In this document: one piece after another, positions 32,565-41,391 of the stretch
Layout: each line of letters begins with the position of its first letter
How positions within the stretch are numbered: the first letter of the stretch is position 1
Source of the DNA: CAIRDP01 sp037138335
GTDB taxonomy: Bacteria > Bacteroidota > Bacteroidia > Bacteroidales > FEN-979
Assembly (NCBI GenBank): GCA_037138335.1
Contig: JBAXIO010000005.1
Location: 1 to 64,000, forward strand
Length of the DNA stretch: 64,000 bases
Reading direction: 5' to 3'
Program-made: the position numbers and the translations under genes
The notes under the pieces: model-generated
Database searches by the model: none
Seen by the model: only the letters and a program-made list of their open reading frames with translations
What the model was told of the DNA's origin: nothing

Positions 32565-35500
32565 ATGTTCTCTTCTAACTGCTTATTCAGACATATCTTC
32601 CCGGGCATTTTTTTCTTGCTTTTTATAGGAACGACGATGGTTGCCCAGCATTACCCGGTTCGCACCTATACCGAAGCCGACGGACTGGCAAACTCAATGA
32701 TCTATGACCTTAAGCAGGATTCATCAGGAATTATCTGGATCGCCAGGAGGTCGGGGATCTCATCGTATGACGGGATAACCTTCAGAAATTATAATGTGAC
32801 CAATGGTTTGAGCCCTACCAGTTATGCATTTCTTCGAATCGACTCAAAAAATAAACTTTGGGCGCTTGTTGAAAGCGGGCAATTAATGGTCTCTACTTAC
32901 GATGGTCAAAAGTTTAGTACGATTACCGGTAGTTTCCCCAGGCTTGTTCACCCGTTTTACACCTTTACATCATTTGAAATACTCTATGAAGGGAATGACC
33001 CCATTCTTCTGGTGGGATCTGAAAATGAAGGGCTTTTCAGGTATCAGCGCGGGCTTTGGACGCATTTTGGCACTTCTGAAGGTTTGCCCGGGAACAATGT
33101 CAATGCCATTGCAAAGTTTGAGGGGAAGGTATACCTGGCAACCGAAAAGGGATTATCTTTTTTTACCGGCGGTCTGATCAATAAAAAAATAATGGGAATT
33201 TCTCCCTATCTCTCAGGCAACATTATTGCCATGGCCCCCGAAGGGAATGTGCTTTGGCTCGCCGGAGAAAACTGGCTTGGCTTCCTGAAACAGGGGAAAT
33301 TCACTTTGGCAACCACTGATTTCGTCCTTTCACTTGAGCGAAATGGCAGAAAGTGTTTTATGCAGAGTGACGGCATGGGAAAACTGTACTTTGGAAACCT
33401 GATGAAGGTGTATTGTTACAATCTCAGCAGAGGGACAATTGAGAGTTTAACGAGGGCCAACGGCCTGATTTCCGAAGGGGGCAGCTCAGTTCTTATCGAC
33501 CGTGAGTATAACATCTGGATCGGAGGGTTCAGGGGAATAACAAAAATTCTTTCAAGGAGATTTGCCAGTTATTACAAGTATAACGGATTACACAGCGATG
33601 AGGTCGCTTCCGGCCTTGAATATGCTCCCGGCCGTTACTTATTTGGACATGACGGGGCGCTTACATATTATGACGGGAAGACGTTCACCCCCTTTTTACT
33701 GGATCCCGCCCTGAAAGATCCAGGGAATGAATGCAGAATACTTGATATGACGAAGGACGCGGCCGGGGATGTGTGGGTTGCAGCCACAACTCTCGGGATC
33801 GCAAGGATTAATAAGAATAAAACAGTTCGCTGGTATTCAAAATCTCGGGGTTTGCAGGGATTTTCGTTTTCGGTACTTTGTACTTCCGGAGGTAAAACCT
33901 ATGCCGCTACATCTGAAGGACTGTTCGAAATGAAGGGCGAAAAATTCGAAAGAATTCTATACCAGGAGACACACGGGGCTTCAATCAGAAAGATCTACCC
34001 GGGTAAGGGAAATTCCATATTTCTATCGACTATTACCTGGGGATTAATTGAAATCACAGATGGCATAGCCAGGACATACCAGTCGCGGGATAACCCGCTT
34101 GCGAATAACGTGTTTTCTTTTTTATTGGATTCAAGAAACCGCAAATGGGTCGGAACTGCCGCAGGGCTTTATGAAGTAAGGGATTCTGCATTACAGAGAA
34201 ACTGTAAAGCCCCTTTTTCCATAACCCGTCCTATTTATCTGATTCTTGAAGATCCGGCCGGAAATTTATGGTTTGGCTGCGATAACGGGGTTTATAGATG
34301 GAATGGTACAAAACTGGATCATTTTTCGACTGCCGAGGGACTTTCAGGGCTGGAAATAAACCGAAGTGCCGGTTTCATTGATTCAAGGGACAGGATATGG
34401 TTCGGTACAAATAACGGGCTTACCGTATATGACCCTGACTTTGATTATAAGCAAAAGGAAGTTCCTGCCCCGATATTAAGCCTGCTTTATGTTGAAGCAG
34501 GGAATGACACATTATCCCTGGGAAATCAGCTTGAATTTTCACATGACCTTAACAACCCTGTTTTCCACTTTAAAGCGATTTCCTTAATTGACGAAAAACA
34601 GGTCGTATATAAATATATGCTGGAAGGCCTGGATACGACATGGTCAGGCGAGACCTTTTACCAGAACAACTCTGTAAGGTATAACAACCTTAAACCCGGG
34701 AAATACCGGTTCTGTGTAAAAGCCAGGAATTCGCTCGGGATTTGGTGCGCTCCTGTTTATTCATCTCGCATTATTGTCAGGCAACCCTTCTGGTTCCGCT
34801 GGTGGTTCCTGCTGTTTGCAGTAATAATAGTGGCGGGGATCGGAATTATGGCGGGTCGTTTTATTCTGATCGCCCGATATAACACAAGGCTTGAAGCAAC
34901 AGTTTCGGAGCGCACACGTGAACTTGAACTGTCACAGCAAAAACTGCAGGACAGCAATGCAGCCAAGGATAATTTCTTTTCCATCATTGCACATGATCTG
35001 AAGAGCCCGTTCAACGTTATTCTCGGGATGCTTGACCTGTTGACAACCGAATATTCGGAATATTCTGATGAAGAAAGGCAGATGATGCTAAAACGGCTTA
35101 AAAGCGCCTCCACCAGGACCATCGATTTGCTTGAAAATTTATTGACCTGGGCAAGAGCTCAAAGGGGCTTGCTACCGTATTCGCCTGAAAAAATCGATTT
35201 GCTGGATGTGATTCATGAAAACGTCCTTCTGTTTGAATCGGCTTTACTCAGTAAAGACATTTTGCTCACCCAAACGGGGGAGAAGGAGATGATGGTGATG
35301 GCCGATCTCAATATGATCACAACCATAGTCAGGAACCTTATTTCGAATGCTATTAAATTTACTTTTCCCGGAGGGAGCATCACCATAAACGTGAGTTCCC
35401 GAAACTCTGAGGAAGCCCTTGTTTCAGTTAAGGACACCGGATTCGGGATGTCGCCCGAAACTCTTGATAACCTGTTTAAAATTGAAAAAAGGATGGTGGC

Positions 35501-35654
35501 GAGAGGAACAAATAATGAAATGGGGACCGGGCTGGGCCTGATCTTAAGCAAAGATTTTATCGTGAAAAATAATGGGAAAATCTGGGTAAACAGTGAAGAA
35601 GGCTCGGGCAGTTGCTTTTATTTCAGCCTTCCTTTATACAATCCTGAGAGCTGA
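32565..35654 (+). CDS. Two-component propeller sensor histidine kinase
   Basis: A 1029-aa membrane sensor. After a signal/anchor (HIFPGIFFLLFIGTTMVAQ), a long periplasmic region (~30-640) holds repeated propeller blades with the Reg_prop pattern (DSSGIIWIARRSGISSYDG, DREYNIWIGGFRG, DSRDRIWFGTNNG). A Y_Y_Y domain (~650-740) and one membrane helix (WWFLLFAVIIVAGIGIMAG) follow, then HisKA (SIIAHDLKSPFNVILG) and HATPase (NLISNAIKFTFPGG, GTGLGLILSKDF). It lacks the receiver and AraC domains of typical hybrid sensors, so it needs a separate regulator. It is divergent from operon 2. Propeller ligands are often glycans; none can be named. Confidence 0.88.
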   Translation: MFSSNCLFRHIFPGIFFLLFIGTTMVAQHYPVRTYTEADGLANSMIYDLKQDSSGIIWIARRSGISSYDGITFRNYNVTNGLSPTSYAFLRIDSKNKLWALVESGQLMVSTYDGQKFSTITGSFPRLVHPFYTFTSFEILYEGNDPILLVGSENEGLFRYQRGLWTHFGTSEGLPGNNVNAIAKFEGKVYLATEKGLSFFTGGLINKKIMGISPYLSGNIIAMAPEGNVLWLAGENWLGFLKQGKFTLATTDFVLSLERNGRKCFMQSDGMGKLYFGNLMKVYCYNLSRGTIESLTRANGLISEGGSSVLIDREYNIWIGGFRGITKILSRRFASYYKYNGLHSDEVASGLEYAPGRYLFGHDGALTYYDGKTFTPFLLDPALKDPGNECRILDMTKDAAGDVWVAATTLGIARINKNKTVRWYSKSRGLQGFSFSVLCTSGGKTYAATSEGLFEMKGEKFERILYQETHGASIRKIYPGKGNSIFLSTITWGLIEITDGIARTYQSRDNPLANNVFSFLLDSRNRKWVGTAAGLYEVRDSALQRNCKAPFSITRPIYLILEDPAGNLWFGCDNGVYRWNGTKLDHFSTAEGLSGLEINRSAGFIDSRDRIWFGTNNGLTVYDPDFDYKQKEVPAPILSLLYVEAGNDTLSLGNQLEFSHDLNNPVFHFKAISLIDEKQVVYKYMLEGLDTTWSGETFYQNNSVRYNNLKPGKYRFCVKARNSLGIWCAPVYSSRIIVRQPFWFRWWFLLFAVIIVAGIGIMAGRFILIARYNTRLEATVSERTRELELSQQKLQDSNAAKDNFFSIIAHDLKSPFNVILGMLDLLTTEYSEYSDEERQMMLKRLKSASTRTIDLLENLLTWARAQRGLLPYSPEKIDLLDVIHENVLLFESALLSKDILLTQTGEKEMMVMADLNMITTIVRNLISNAIKFTFPGGSITINVSSRNSEEALVSVKDTGFGMSPETLDNLFKIEKRMVARGTNNEMGTGLGLILSKDFIVKNNGKIWVNSEEGSGSCFYFSLPLYNPES

Positions 35655-35690
35655 GTACCGATCATAAGAATAAAATAACCGGAATTGCTG

Positions 35691-36383
35691 TCATGGGTTT
35701 ATAATAAGTCTGAAGCCGTTCCCGTGAATGTTAACAATCTCAATGCCAGGATCGGCTTTCAGGTATTTCCTGAGCTTGGCAATAAAAACATCCATGCTGC
35801 GGCCGTTAAAGTAATTGTCGGCCCCCCAGATAGTTTCAAGGGCTTCTTTACGGATTAAAATCCCATCCTTTGCTGTGCAAATCATGCGAAGCAGTTTTGC
35901 CTCTTTTGGAGAGAGCTGCTGGGCTTCCCCTTCGATTGTAAGCGTCCTCAGGAGATAATGGAACTCAAATTTGCCGATCCTGAATTCATTTACCTCGGTA
36001 TCCTGCTCCGAGGATGATTTCCTCTTCAGGATCGCAGCAATCTTATATAGTAAAACCTCCGAATCAAAAGGCTTGGTGATATAGTCGTCGGCTCCTGTTT
36101 TAAATCCTTCCAGCATATCACTTTTTAATGATTTAGCGGTAAGGAAAATAAAAGGGACCCTGGAATTTACTTTCTTTATTTCCCTTGCCAGGGTGAATCC
36201 ATCCATTTCGGGCATCATCACATCCAGTATGCAGATATCAAACAGGTTTGCTTTAAATGCCGACAATCCCTGCTTCCCGTCAACTTTCAGGACTACCTGG
36301 TAATCGTTCATCTCAAGATATGACTTCATGATTGATCCGAAATTCGGGTCGTCTTCGACGAGTAATATTTTCTTTGTTTCCAT
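35691..36383 (-). CDS. OmpR-family response regulator
   Basis: A 230-aa regulator with a receiver (residues 1-120; acceptor in CILDVMMPEMDGF, DDYITKPFDSEVL) and a C-terminal winged helix (~135-228; LSPKEAKLLRMICTA, SMDVFIAKLRKYLKADP, IHGNGFRLII). It pairs with the kinase gene just upstream on the same strand, separated by an 8-bp tandem array. It is the most likely ligand for the four TTAAC repeats beyond that kinase gene. Confidence 0.92.
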   Translation of the reverse strand: METKKILLVEDDPNFGSIMKSYLEMNDYQVVLKVDGKQGLSAFKANLFDICILDVMMPEMDGFTLAREIKKVNSRVPFIFLTAKSLKSDMLEGFKTGADDYITKPFDSEVLLYKIAAILKRKSSSEQDTEVNEFRIGKFEFHYLLRTLTIEGEAQQLSPKEAKLLRMICTAKDGILIRKEALETIWGADNYFNGRSMDVFIAKLRKYLKADPGIEIVNIHGNGFRLIINP

Positions 36384-36400
36384 AAGTTCTTTAATTAGAG

Positions 36401-36488
36401 AGCTGGATAACTGGATGACTGGATAGCTGGATAGCTGGATAACTGGATAGCTGGATAACTGGATGACTGGATAGCTGGATAGCTGGAT
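36401..36488. repeat. Octanucleotide tandem array (11 units)
   Basis: Eleven exact-phase copies of NNCTGGAT with the first two bases AG, AA or GA. Units 1-5 and 7-11 show the same order (AG, AA, GA, AG, AG), so a 40-bp block was probably duplicated. It lies between the kinase and its response regulator. The same unit occurs at 13753-13792. Confidence 0.88.
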
Positions 36489-36568
36489 GACTTGACATCC
36501 GGATATCGGCTGAGAAGCAGCCCCGTCCAGCTATCGGCGCGCAGCGCCTAAACCTGCATCCTGCATCT

Positions 36569-38395
36569 TCAAACCTTCCCATCATAAACCACTTTTTCGC
36601 CCTGCCCGGGCACACATGCCAGGCTTATTTCAAAGCGGCTTCCTTTACCAACTTCCGATTTCAGGCTGATTTCCCCATGATGTGCAAGGACTATGGCCTT
36701 CACATAGCTTAATCCAAGTCCAAACCCTTTAATATTATGAATATTCCCTGAGGTTACCCTGAAAAATTTATCAAAGACCTTTTTCTGGGTTTCAACACTC
36801 ATGCCTTCACCATGATCTTCGACACCAAAATAAAACTTCTCCCCCCTGTTGAAACTAAAAACATTTATATCAGGTTTTGACCCTGAGTATTTATTGGCAT
36901 TATCGAGGAGATTCAGCAGGACATTCCTCATATGGTCCTCATCCACCTCTGCAAAGGCATTTACTGCATCAAAGGTGGTTGCCAGGACCCCGTCGCGCTT
37001 CTCGATTTGCAGGCGGTAATGGTCCACCACCCTCTGGATCATACTGTGCATATCGGTAAGTGCGGGTTTCAGTTTAAAATCACGGCTGTCGAGCAGGGCC
37101 ATCTGGAGCACCTGTTCAACCCGGGTGTTCATGCGGTTGTTCTCTTCTTTTATGATCCTTGTGAAGCCGCGTATCTTTTCGGGTTCCTGTATTACTTTTG
37201 AATTTACGATGGAATCTGCGGCAATGGAGATAGTGGCAATGGGAGTTTTGAATTCGTGGGTCATGTTGTTTATGAAATCCGTTTTGATGTCGGATATCTT
37301 TTTCTGCCGTATCATGACCACAATGCTCGCGCCAGACGATAAAACGATGATCAGGGTAAAGATGATCGAGCTGATCATTAATAATGACAATGAGCTCAGG
37401 ATCTGGCCCTTCTGGCTCGGGAAAAACAGCAGGAGCTGATTGGGTTTGGTAATGAGATCGTTGGGAAAAAGTGTAATCTTATGCTCGGTACCGAGCTTCT
37501 CCGGCCCGAAGTTTAACGACCTGACCGGAAAATGGTTTGAATCGCTGGAAGGAGAGTAAACGGCAAATTCAAAAGGTATCCTGATATCCTTATCATAAAG
37601 TGCCTTCCTTATGATCTGTTCAAGCGTGTCCTTCTGCACCCTCTCAGCAACCGGCTTGGGTTTAGTGGCAGATTCAACGGTCAGTTTCTGGAGTATGTCT
37701 TTTAACTTCCTTGTTTTCTCAGTAAGCCTGTTAACCCGGTCCATAACCTCAGGGTAGGCAGAACCAGGCGGGGGAGGAGGGAACTCCTTCATCACGTAGC
37801 CGCTAATATTTGAATGCCCGAACCCGCGATTGTAAAAATGTATGGTCTGGGGCATCCCAGGCGCATTGAAGTTCATATCAGGCACCGAATTCAATTCCTC
37901 TTCTAACCTGTATTCAATCTGAGGATCCTGGATATCCCCGGCCTGCAATTGCATAACGGAATCAATCTCCCTCAGTTCCTTGTCATTCCACTCAAACTTC
38001 ATTTCGGTGAAAAGCGGGTTTACATTCACAGTGACCTTCTGGAACTGTTTCATTATGCTGTCAATAACTTTCTTTTCTTTTTTAACATTCCTTGCAAACA
38101 CTTTTTTATGCATACCCGGTTTCCTGGGAGGACGGGATTCGGCCATCTTTTCCTCAGGGTATTCCTTCAAAATCGCATTGATACTGTCGTTAATACTGGT
38201 CCTGACCAGAAGGTGAACGCTCTCTTTTGTTTCAAGTTTGCTCACAACCACACCCATGGCATCGTTAACGCTGCGGTTGAACTGGGCTTCCTTTACCTGG
38301 ATGGCATTGCTGATCCAGAAGAGCTGAACAATAATGATCCCAAGGAGTGAAAGGCAGATCAGGACGATCAGTGTATATAACATCCGCTTATTCAT
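36569..38395 (-). CDS. Membrane sensor histidine kinase
   Basis: A 608-aa inner-membrane kinase with TM1 at ~7-28 (TLIVLICLSLLGIIIVQLFW). A ~310-residue periplasmic region is rich in charged residues and includes a proline run (MKEFPPPPPGSAYPE). TM2 lies at ~340-362, followed by HisKA (NMTHEFKTPIATISIAAD) and HATPase (NLLDNANKYSGSKPD, EDHGEGMS, GFGLGLSYVKAIV). It is the partner of the OmpR-type regulator downstream. Its predicted -7 box lies 4 bp before the ATG, so the transcript may be leaderless. It is divergent from the secreted acidic protein. Confidence 0.9.
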   Translation of the reverse strand: MNKRMLYTLIVLICLSLLGIIIVQLFWISNAIQVKEAQFNRSVNDAMGVVVSKLETKESVHLLVRTSINDSINAILKEYPEEKMAESRPPRKPGMHKKVFARNVKKEKKVIDSIMKQFQKVTVNVNPLFTEMKFEWNDKELREIDSVMQLQAGDIQDPQIEYRLEEELNSVPDMNFNAPGMPQTIHFYNRGFGHSNISGYVMKEFPPPPPGSAYPEVMDRVNRLTEKTRKLKDILQKLTVESATKPKPVAERVQKDTLEQIIRKALYDKDIRIPFEFAVYSPSSDSNHFPVRSLNFGPEKLGTEHKITLFPNDLITKPNQLLLFFPSQKGQILSSLSLLMISSIIFTLIIVLSSGASIVVMIRQKKISDIKTDFINNMTHEFKTPIATISIAADSIVNSKVIQEPEKIRGFTRIIKEENNRMNTRVEQVLQMALLDSRDFKLKPALTDMHSMIQRVVDHYRLQIEKRDGVLATTFDAVNAFAEVDEDHMRNVLLNLLDNANKYSGSKPDINVFSFNRGEKFYFGVEDHGEGMSVETQKKVFDKFFRVTSGNIHNIKGFGLGLSYVKAIVLAHHGEISLKSEVGKGSRFEISLACVPGQGEKVVYDGKV

Positions 38396-38399
38396 GGTA

Positions 38400-38407
38400 C
38401 AAAAATA
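38400..38407 (-). promoter_or_regulatory. -7 box of the kinase gene
   Basis: TATTTTTG on the minus strand ends 4 bp before the ATG at 38395, so the mRNA would have essentially no leader. Confidence 0.4.
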
Positions 38408-38434
38408 TATAAAGAAGTCGTGTATGTCTTCAGA

Positions 38435-38471
38435 TTAACGTTTCGTTAACCAAGTTTAACTCTTCATTAAC
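38435..38471. promoter_or_regulatory. Four TTAAC direct repeats, putative response-regulator box
   Basis: TTAAC occurs at 38435, 38446, 38456 and 38467, spaced 11, 10 and 11 bp, about one helical turn each. This is the classic layout of tandem OmpR-family regulator sites. It lies between the divergent kinase gene and the secreted protein gene, ending 22 bp before the -7 box of the latter, where an activator would sit. Confidence 0.6.
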
Positions 38472-38493
38472 ATTTCAGGCCATATTGCGGGAG

Positions 38494-38501
38494 TACTTTT
38501 G
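38494..38501 (+). promoter_or_regulatory. -7 box of the secreted protein gene
   Basis: TACTTTTG fits TAnnTTTG. There is no good -33, which suits activation from the TTAAC repeats. Confidence 0.5.
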
Positions 38502-38526
38502 TAAAGTCAAACCAAAACTTAAGAAA

Positions 38527-39444
38527 ATGAACAATTACCACCGTCCTGCTGCTGTCCTTTTAGGAGTTTCAGCATTACTGATCAACTGCTTTATTGCTTC
38601 TCCTGCCGGGGCACAGGATAAAAAGCAGCAGAAACTGACCACCATTGTTACAGCAACTCCCTTAAAAGATAAAAAGGAGCAGAACGTAACAGTGATAGCA
38701 AAATCCGATTCCAAGGACAAGGACGGAAAGGTCCGTGTTCATATTATCAGGGAAGAAAACGGGAAGAAAACAGAGATCGATACAGTCATCTCATCGCCAG
38801 GAGCAATGGATAGCAAGGAGATTGAAGCTCTGATCGGGGACGTAAAATCCAACATGAAGGATGCGGAAGAACAGATGAAAGAACTTGAATTAACTATTGG
38901 TTCGGAGGATGATTCTGTAATGACCGATTCCAGCGGGCATCATAAATACATGTTCAAATTCCGTGGCAAAAACGGATGCCCCACAATCTGCATGAAGGAC
39001 TTCCCCAGGGATTTTAATTATAATTTCGAGATGCCTGATATGCCTGAACTTTCCGAATGTCCCGAGGGGTTTGAGCACGGTTTCTTCAACCAGCAGGGTC
39101 CCGGTCCCCAGGTGTTTTCAATGCCGAAACGAGGGGAATCACTGTCAGATGTTCTGGGCGATATTCCTATGAGCAGGGTAAAATCCTATAAAGTAATTGA
39201 CAAGAAAGGCGGGAAGCGGATCATTATCGACCTGGAAGATGGTCCTTTCTTTGAGAGCGGGTCCAACGTGATTTATATCAACGGAACCGGGCATTCCGGC
39301 CGGCCTCATGGAGGAATGAAACAGCACAAAAATATGAAAGTCATAATTAATACAGGCGATGACAAAGGCAATGCAGGGCAGCCTGAGAATACTGCTCCTC
39401 CTGCAGAACCAGGGAAAACACAGTCCGATTCACCAAAAATCTAA
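38527..39444 (+). CDS. Secreted hypothetical protein with charged N-terminal half
   Basis: A 305-aa protein with a signal peptide (VLLGVSALLINCFIASPAGAQ). A Lys/Asp/Glu-rich stretch (~30-75), a helical segment (~95-130, KSNMKDAEEQMKELEL) and a middle part with a few Cys, Met and Pro residues follow. The tail is Gly/Pro-rich (~250-305). No known domain was recognised. The ATG at 38527 is chosen because the signal peptide follows it at once. It is divergent from the kinase/regulator pair and shares their TTAAC box, so it is probably their target and perhaps the stress signal or chaperone they control. It ends at a strong bidirectional terminator. Confidence 0.72.
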   Translation: MNNYHRPAAVLLGVSALLINCFIASPAGAQDKKQQKLTTIVTATPLKDKKEQNVTVIAKSDSKDKDGKVRVHIIREENGKKTEIDTVISSPGAMDSKEIEALIGDVKSNMKDAEEQMKELELTIGSEDDSVMTDSSGHHKYMFKFRGKNGCPTICMKDFPRDFNYNFEMPDMPELSECPEGFEHGFFNQQGPGPQVFSMPKRGESLSDVLGDIPMSRVKSYKVIDKKGGKRIIIDLEDGPFFESGSNVIYINGTGHSGRPHGGMKQHKNMKVIINTGDDKGNAGQPENTAPPAEPGKTQSDSPKI

Positions 39445-39515
39445 TTCCAATCCGTTCTTTACATACCGTTAGTGATGTGCAAAAGGCTGCCTTATGGGAT
39501 TTGGCAGCTTTATAT

Positions 39516-39553
39516 AAAAAGAGGGCGCTTTTTCGGGCGCCCTCTTTTTTTTT
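39516..39553. terminator. Strong bidirectional terminator
   Basis: GAGGGCGC (39521-39528) pairs with GCGCCCTC (39537-39544) around an 8-nt loop, with T9 on the plus strand and an A-rich tract (T5 on the minus strand) at the other side. It serves the secreted protein gene and hydA-3. Confidence 0.9.
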
Positions 39554-39563
39554 CGTGAATAAA

Positions 39564-41378
39564 TTAGTACCTCTTTCTGGGAGTGTAGTGGGTATGTAAC
39601 AGTTCATGGGATTTATGGCCGAGCGGTTGTCCGAGGAATTCCTTGTAGATAAGTTGTACTTCGGGGTTCTCATGAGATTTACGGATCGACATTCCCATAT
39701 CTTCTTCATAAATAGCCTGTTTCCTTTTTGTGCGGATGTCTTTATTCGTTGGAATCGGCTGACCGCCTCCTCCAAGGCATCCCCCGGGGCAAGCCATGAT
39801 CTCAATAAAATGATAATTGGCTTTTCCGTCTTTAACATCCTGCATAACCTTTTTGGCATGGGCAAGACCGTTGGCAACAACGCATTTAAGTTCAACACCC
39901 TCGAGGAAACTCCACTCGGGCTTGACTTTCTCAATCTTAAGGGATGCTTCGCGAACTTCGCCTTCGGTACCGCGGACCGGTGTAATGTTGAGACCCTCGA
40001 ACGGGATCTCGCGCCCGGTCACAACTTCATATACGGTACGGATGGCAGCTTCCATTACACCGCCTGTAGTTCCAAAGATCACGGCAGCACCGGTTGATGC
40101 GCCCATTATGCTGTCGAAATGTTCCTCCGGCAATGATTCGAAGTCAAGACCAGCCTGTTTGATCATGATGCCAAGTTCCCGGGTCGTTAACACATAGTCA
40201 ACATCTTTATACCCGCTGGAGCGCATCTCGGGACGGTTTGCCTCGAATTTCTTGGCGGTACAGGGCATGATTGATACTGAAACAACATTTTTGGCATCCA
40301 GCTTGCGCTTCTGGCAATAATAGGTCTTAACCAGCGCACCAAACATCTGCTGGGGTGATTTGCAGGTTGAAAGATTGCCTAAAAATTCAGGGAAAGTATG
40401 TTCTATGAATTTGATCCAGCCCGGGGAACATGAAGTGGCCATCGGGAGGGAGACTTTCGGGTCTTTGTCAAGCAGCGCTTTTTTAAGCCTCGAAAGCAAT
40501 TCATTACCTTCTTCTATAATAGTAAGGTCAGCGGTAAAGTCCGTATCAAGAACAGAATCGAAGCCGAGCCGTTTTAAAGCTGCGACCATTCTTCCTGTAA
40601 CAATTTTTCCCGGGGCCATGCCCAGTGCTTCTCCCAGTGCAATGCGAACAGCCGGGGCAGTCTGAACAACCACGTGTTTGCTGGTATCATAAATGGCATC
40701 CCATACCTGGTCGATGTAATTTCGTTCGATCAGGGCGCCGGTCGGGCAACGGTTCACACACTGCCCGCAATTGGTACAAACAACTTCAAAGAGAGGATGT
40801 TCAAAAAATGTCGAGATTTTCATATGGTTGCCCCGGTATGCAACACCAAGCGCACTTACAGCCTGCAGTTCCTCGCAGGTCCTAACGCAGCGCTGGCAAC
40901 GGATACAACGGCTGTCATCCTTGATGATAGCCGTATTGAACATGTCGATGGTATATTTATGATCCGGAACAAGGTCCAGGAAGAGGTGGTCGCCGGTCAG
41001 CATCTGTGATGCCAGGCCCTGCAATTCGCAAATGCCGTTCTTGTAGCATTTTGTGCAGTCGGCATGATGCTCTGATAAAAGGAGCTCAACAATATGCTTG
41101 CGGGCCAGCCTTACTTTCATGCTGTTGGTATGGATCACCATGCCTTCCGATACCGGCATCGCACATGCAGCCGGCAGCGATTTGACTTTTTCCTGTTCAA
41201 CAACACAAACACGGCAGTTCCCGGCAACGCAAAGGTCTTCATGATAACAAAGCGTAGGGATGTGGATATTAAGTTTGCGTGCAGCTTCGAGGATGGTTGA
41301 CCCCTCATCAACACCCACTTCTATCCCGTCGATGGTGAGGTTGATCTGCTTTTTGATATCTTTATTAGTGTTTTTCAT
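39564..41378 (-). CDS. hydA: [FeFe]-hydrogenase catalytic subunit HydA, set 3
   Basis: A 604-aa catalytic subunit with [2Fe-2S] (C44, C55, C58, C72), His-Cys3 (H105-C117) and two [4Fe-4S] motifs (158-168, 201-211). The H-cluster motifs are MPCTAKKFE and MACPGGCLGGGGQP, but the first reads TSCSPGW (315-321): the second Cys, the [4Fe-4S] ligand in canonical TSCCP, is Ser318. The codon is TCC, so this is not a reading error in translation. GGAGG precedes the ATG. Overall it is close to set 2. It ends operon 3 (hydC-hydB-hydA). Confidence 0.93.
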   Translation of the reverse strand: MKNTNKDIKKQINLTIDGIEVGVDEGSTILEAARKLNIHIPTLCYHEDLCVAGNCRVCVVEQEKVKSLPAACAMPVSEGMVIHTNSMKVRLARKHIVELLLSEHHADCTKCYKNGICELQGLASQMLTGDHLFLDLVPDHKYTIDMFNTAIIKDDSRCIRCQRCVRTCEELQAVSALGVAYRGNHMKISTFFEHPLFEVVCTNCGQCVNRCPTGALIERNYIDQVWDAIYDTSKHVVVQTAPAVRIALGEALGMAPGKIVTGRMVAALKRLGFDSVLDTDFTADLTIIEEGNELLSRLKKALLDKDPKVSLPMATSCSPGWIKFIEHTFPEFLGNLSTCKSPQQMFGALVKTYYCQKRKLDAKNVVSVSIMPCTAKKFEANRPEMRSSGYKDVDYVLTTRELGIMIKQAGLDFESLPEEHFDSIMGASTGAAVIFGTTGGVMEAAIRTVYEVVTGREIPFEGLNITPVRGTEGEVREASLKIEKVKPEWSFLEGVELKCVVANGLAHAKKVMQDVKDGKANYHFIEIMACPGGCLGGGGQPIPTNKDIRTKRKQAIYEEDMGMSIRKSHENPEVQLIYKEFLGQPLGHKSHELLHTHYTPRKRY

Positions 41379-41391
41379 AATTGAGCCTCCT

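Noticed and set aside
12863..36488. Tandem arrays as CRISPR
   Set aside because: Units are 7 or 8 bp without spacers, and no cas gene is present.
36391..36615. Open frame made of repeated Ser/His/Pro/Ile/Gln residues
   Set aside because: It is the translation of the octanucleotide array; not a plausible protein and overlaps the kinase gene.
39347..39934. 195-aa frame antisense to the secreted protein and overlapping hydA-3
   Set aside because: It covers a strong terminator and two better supported genes; it lacks any domain.
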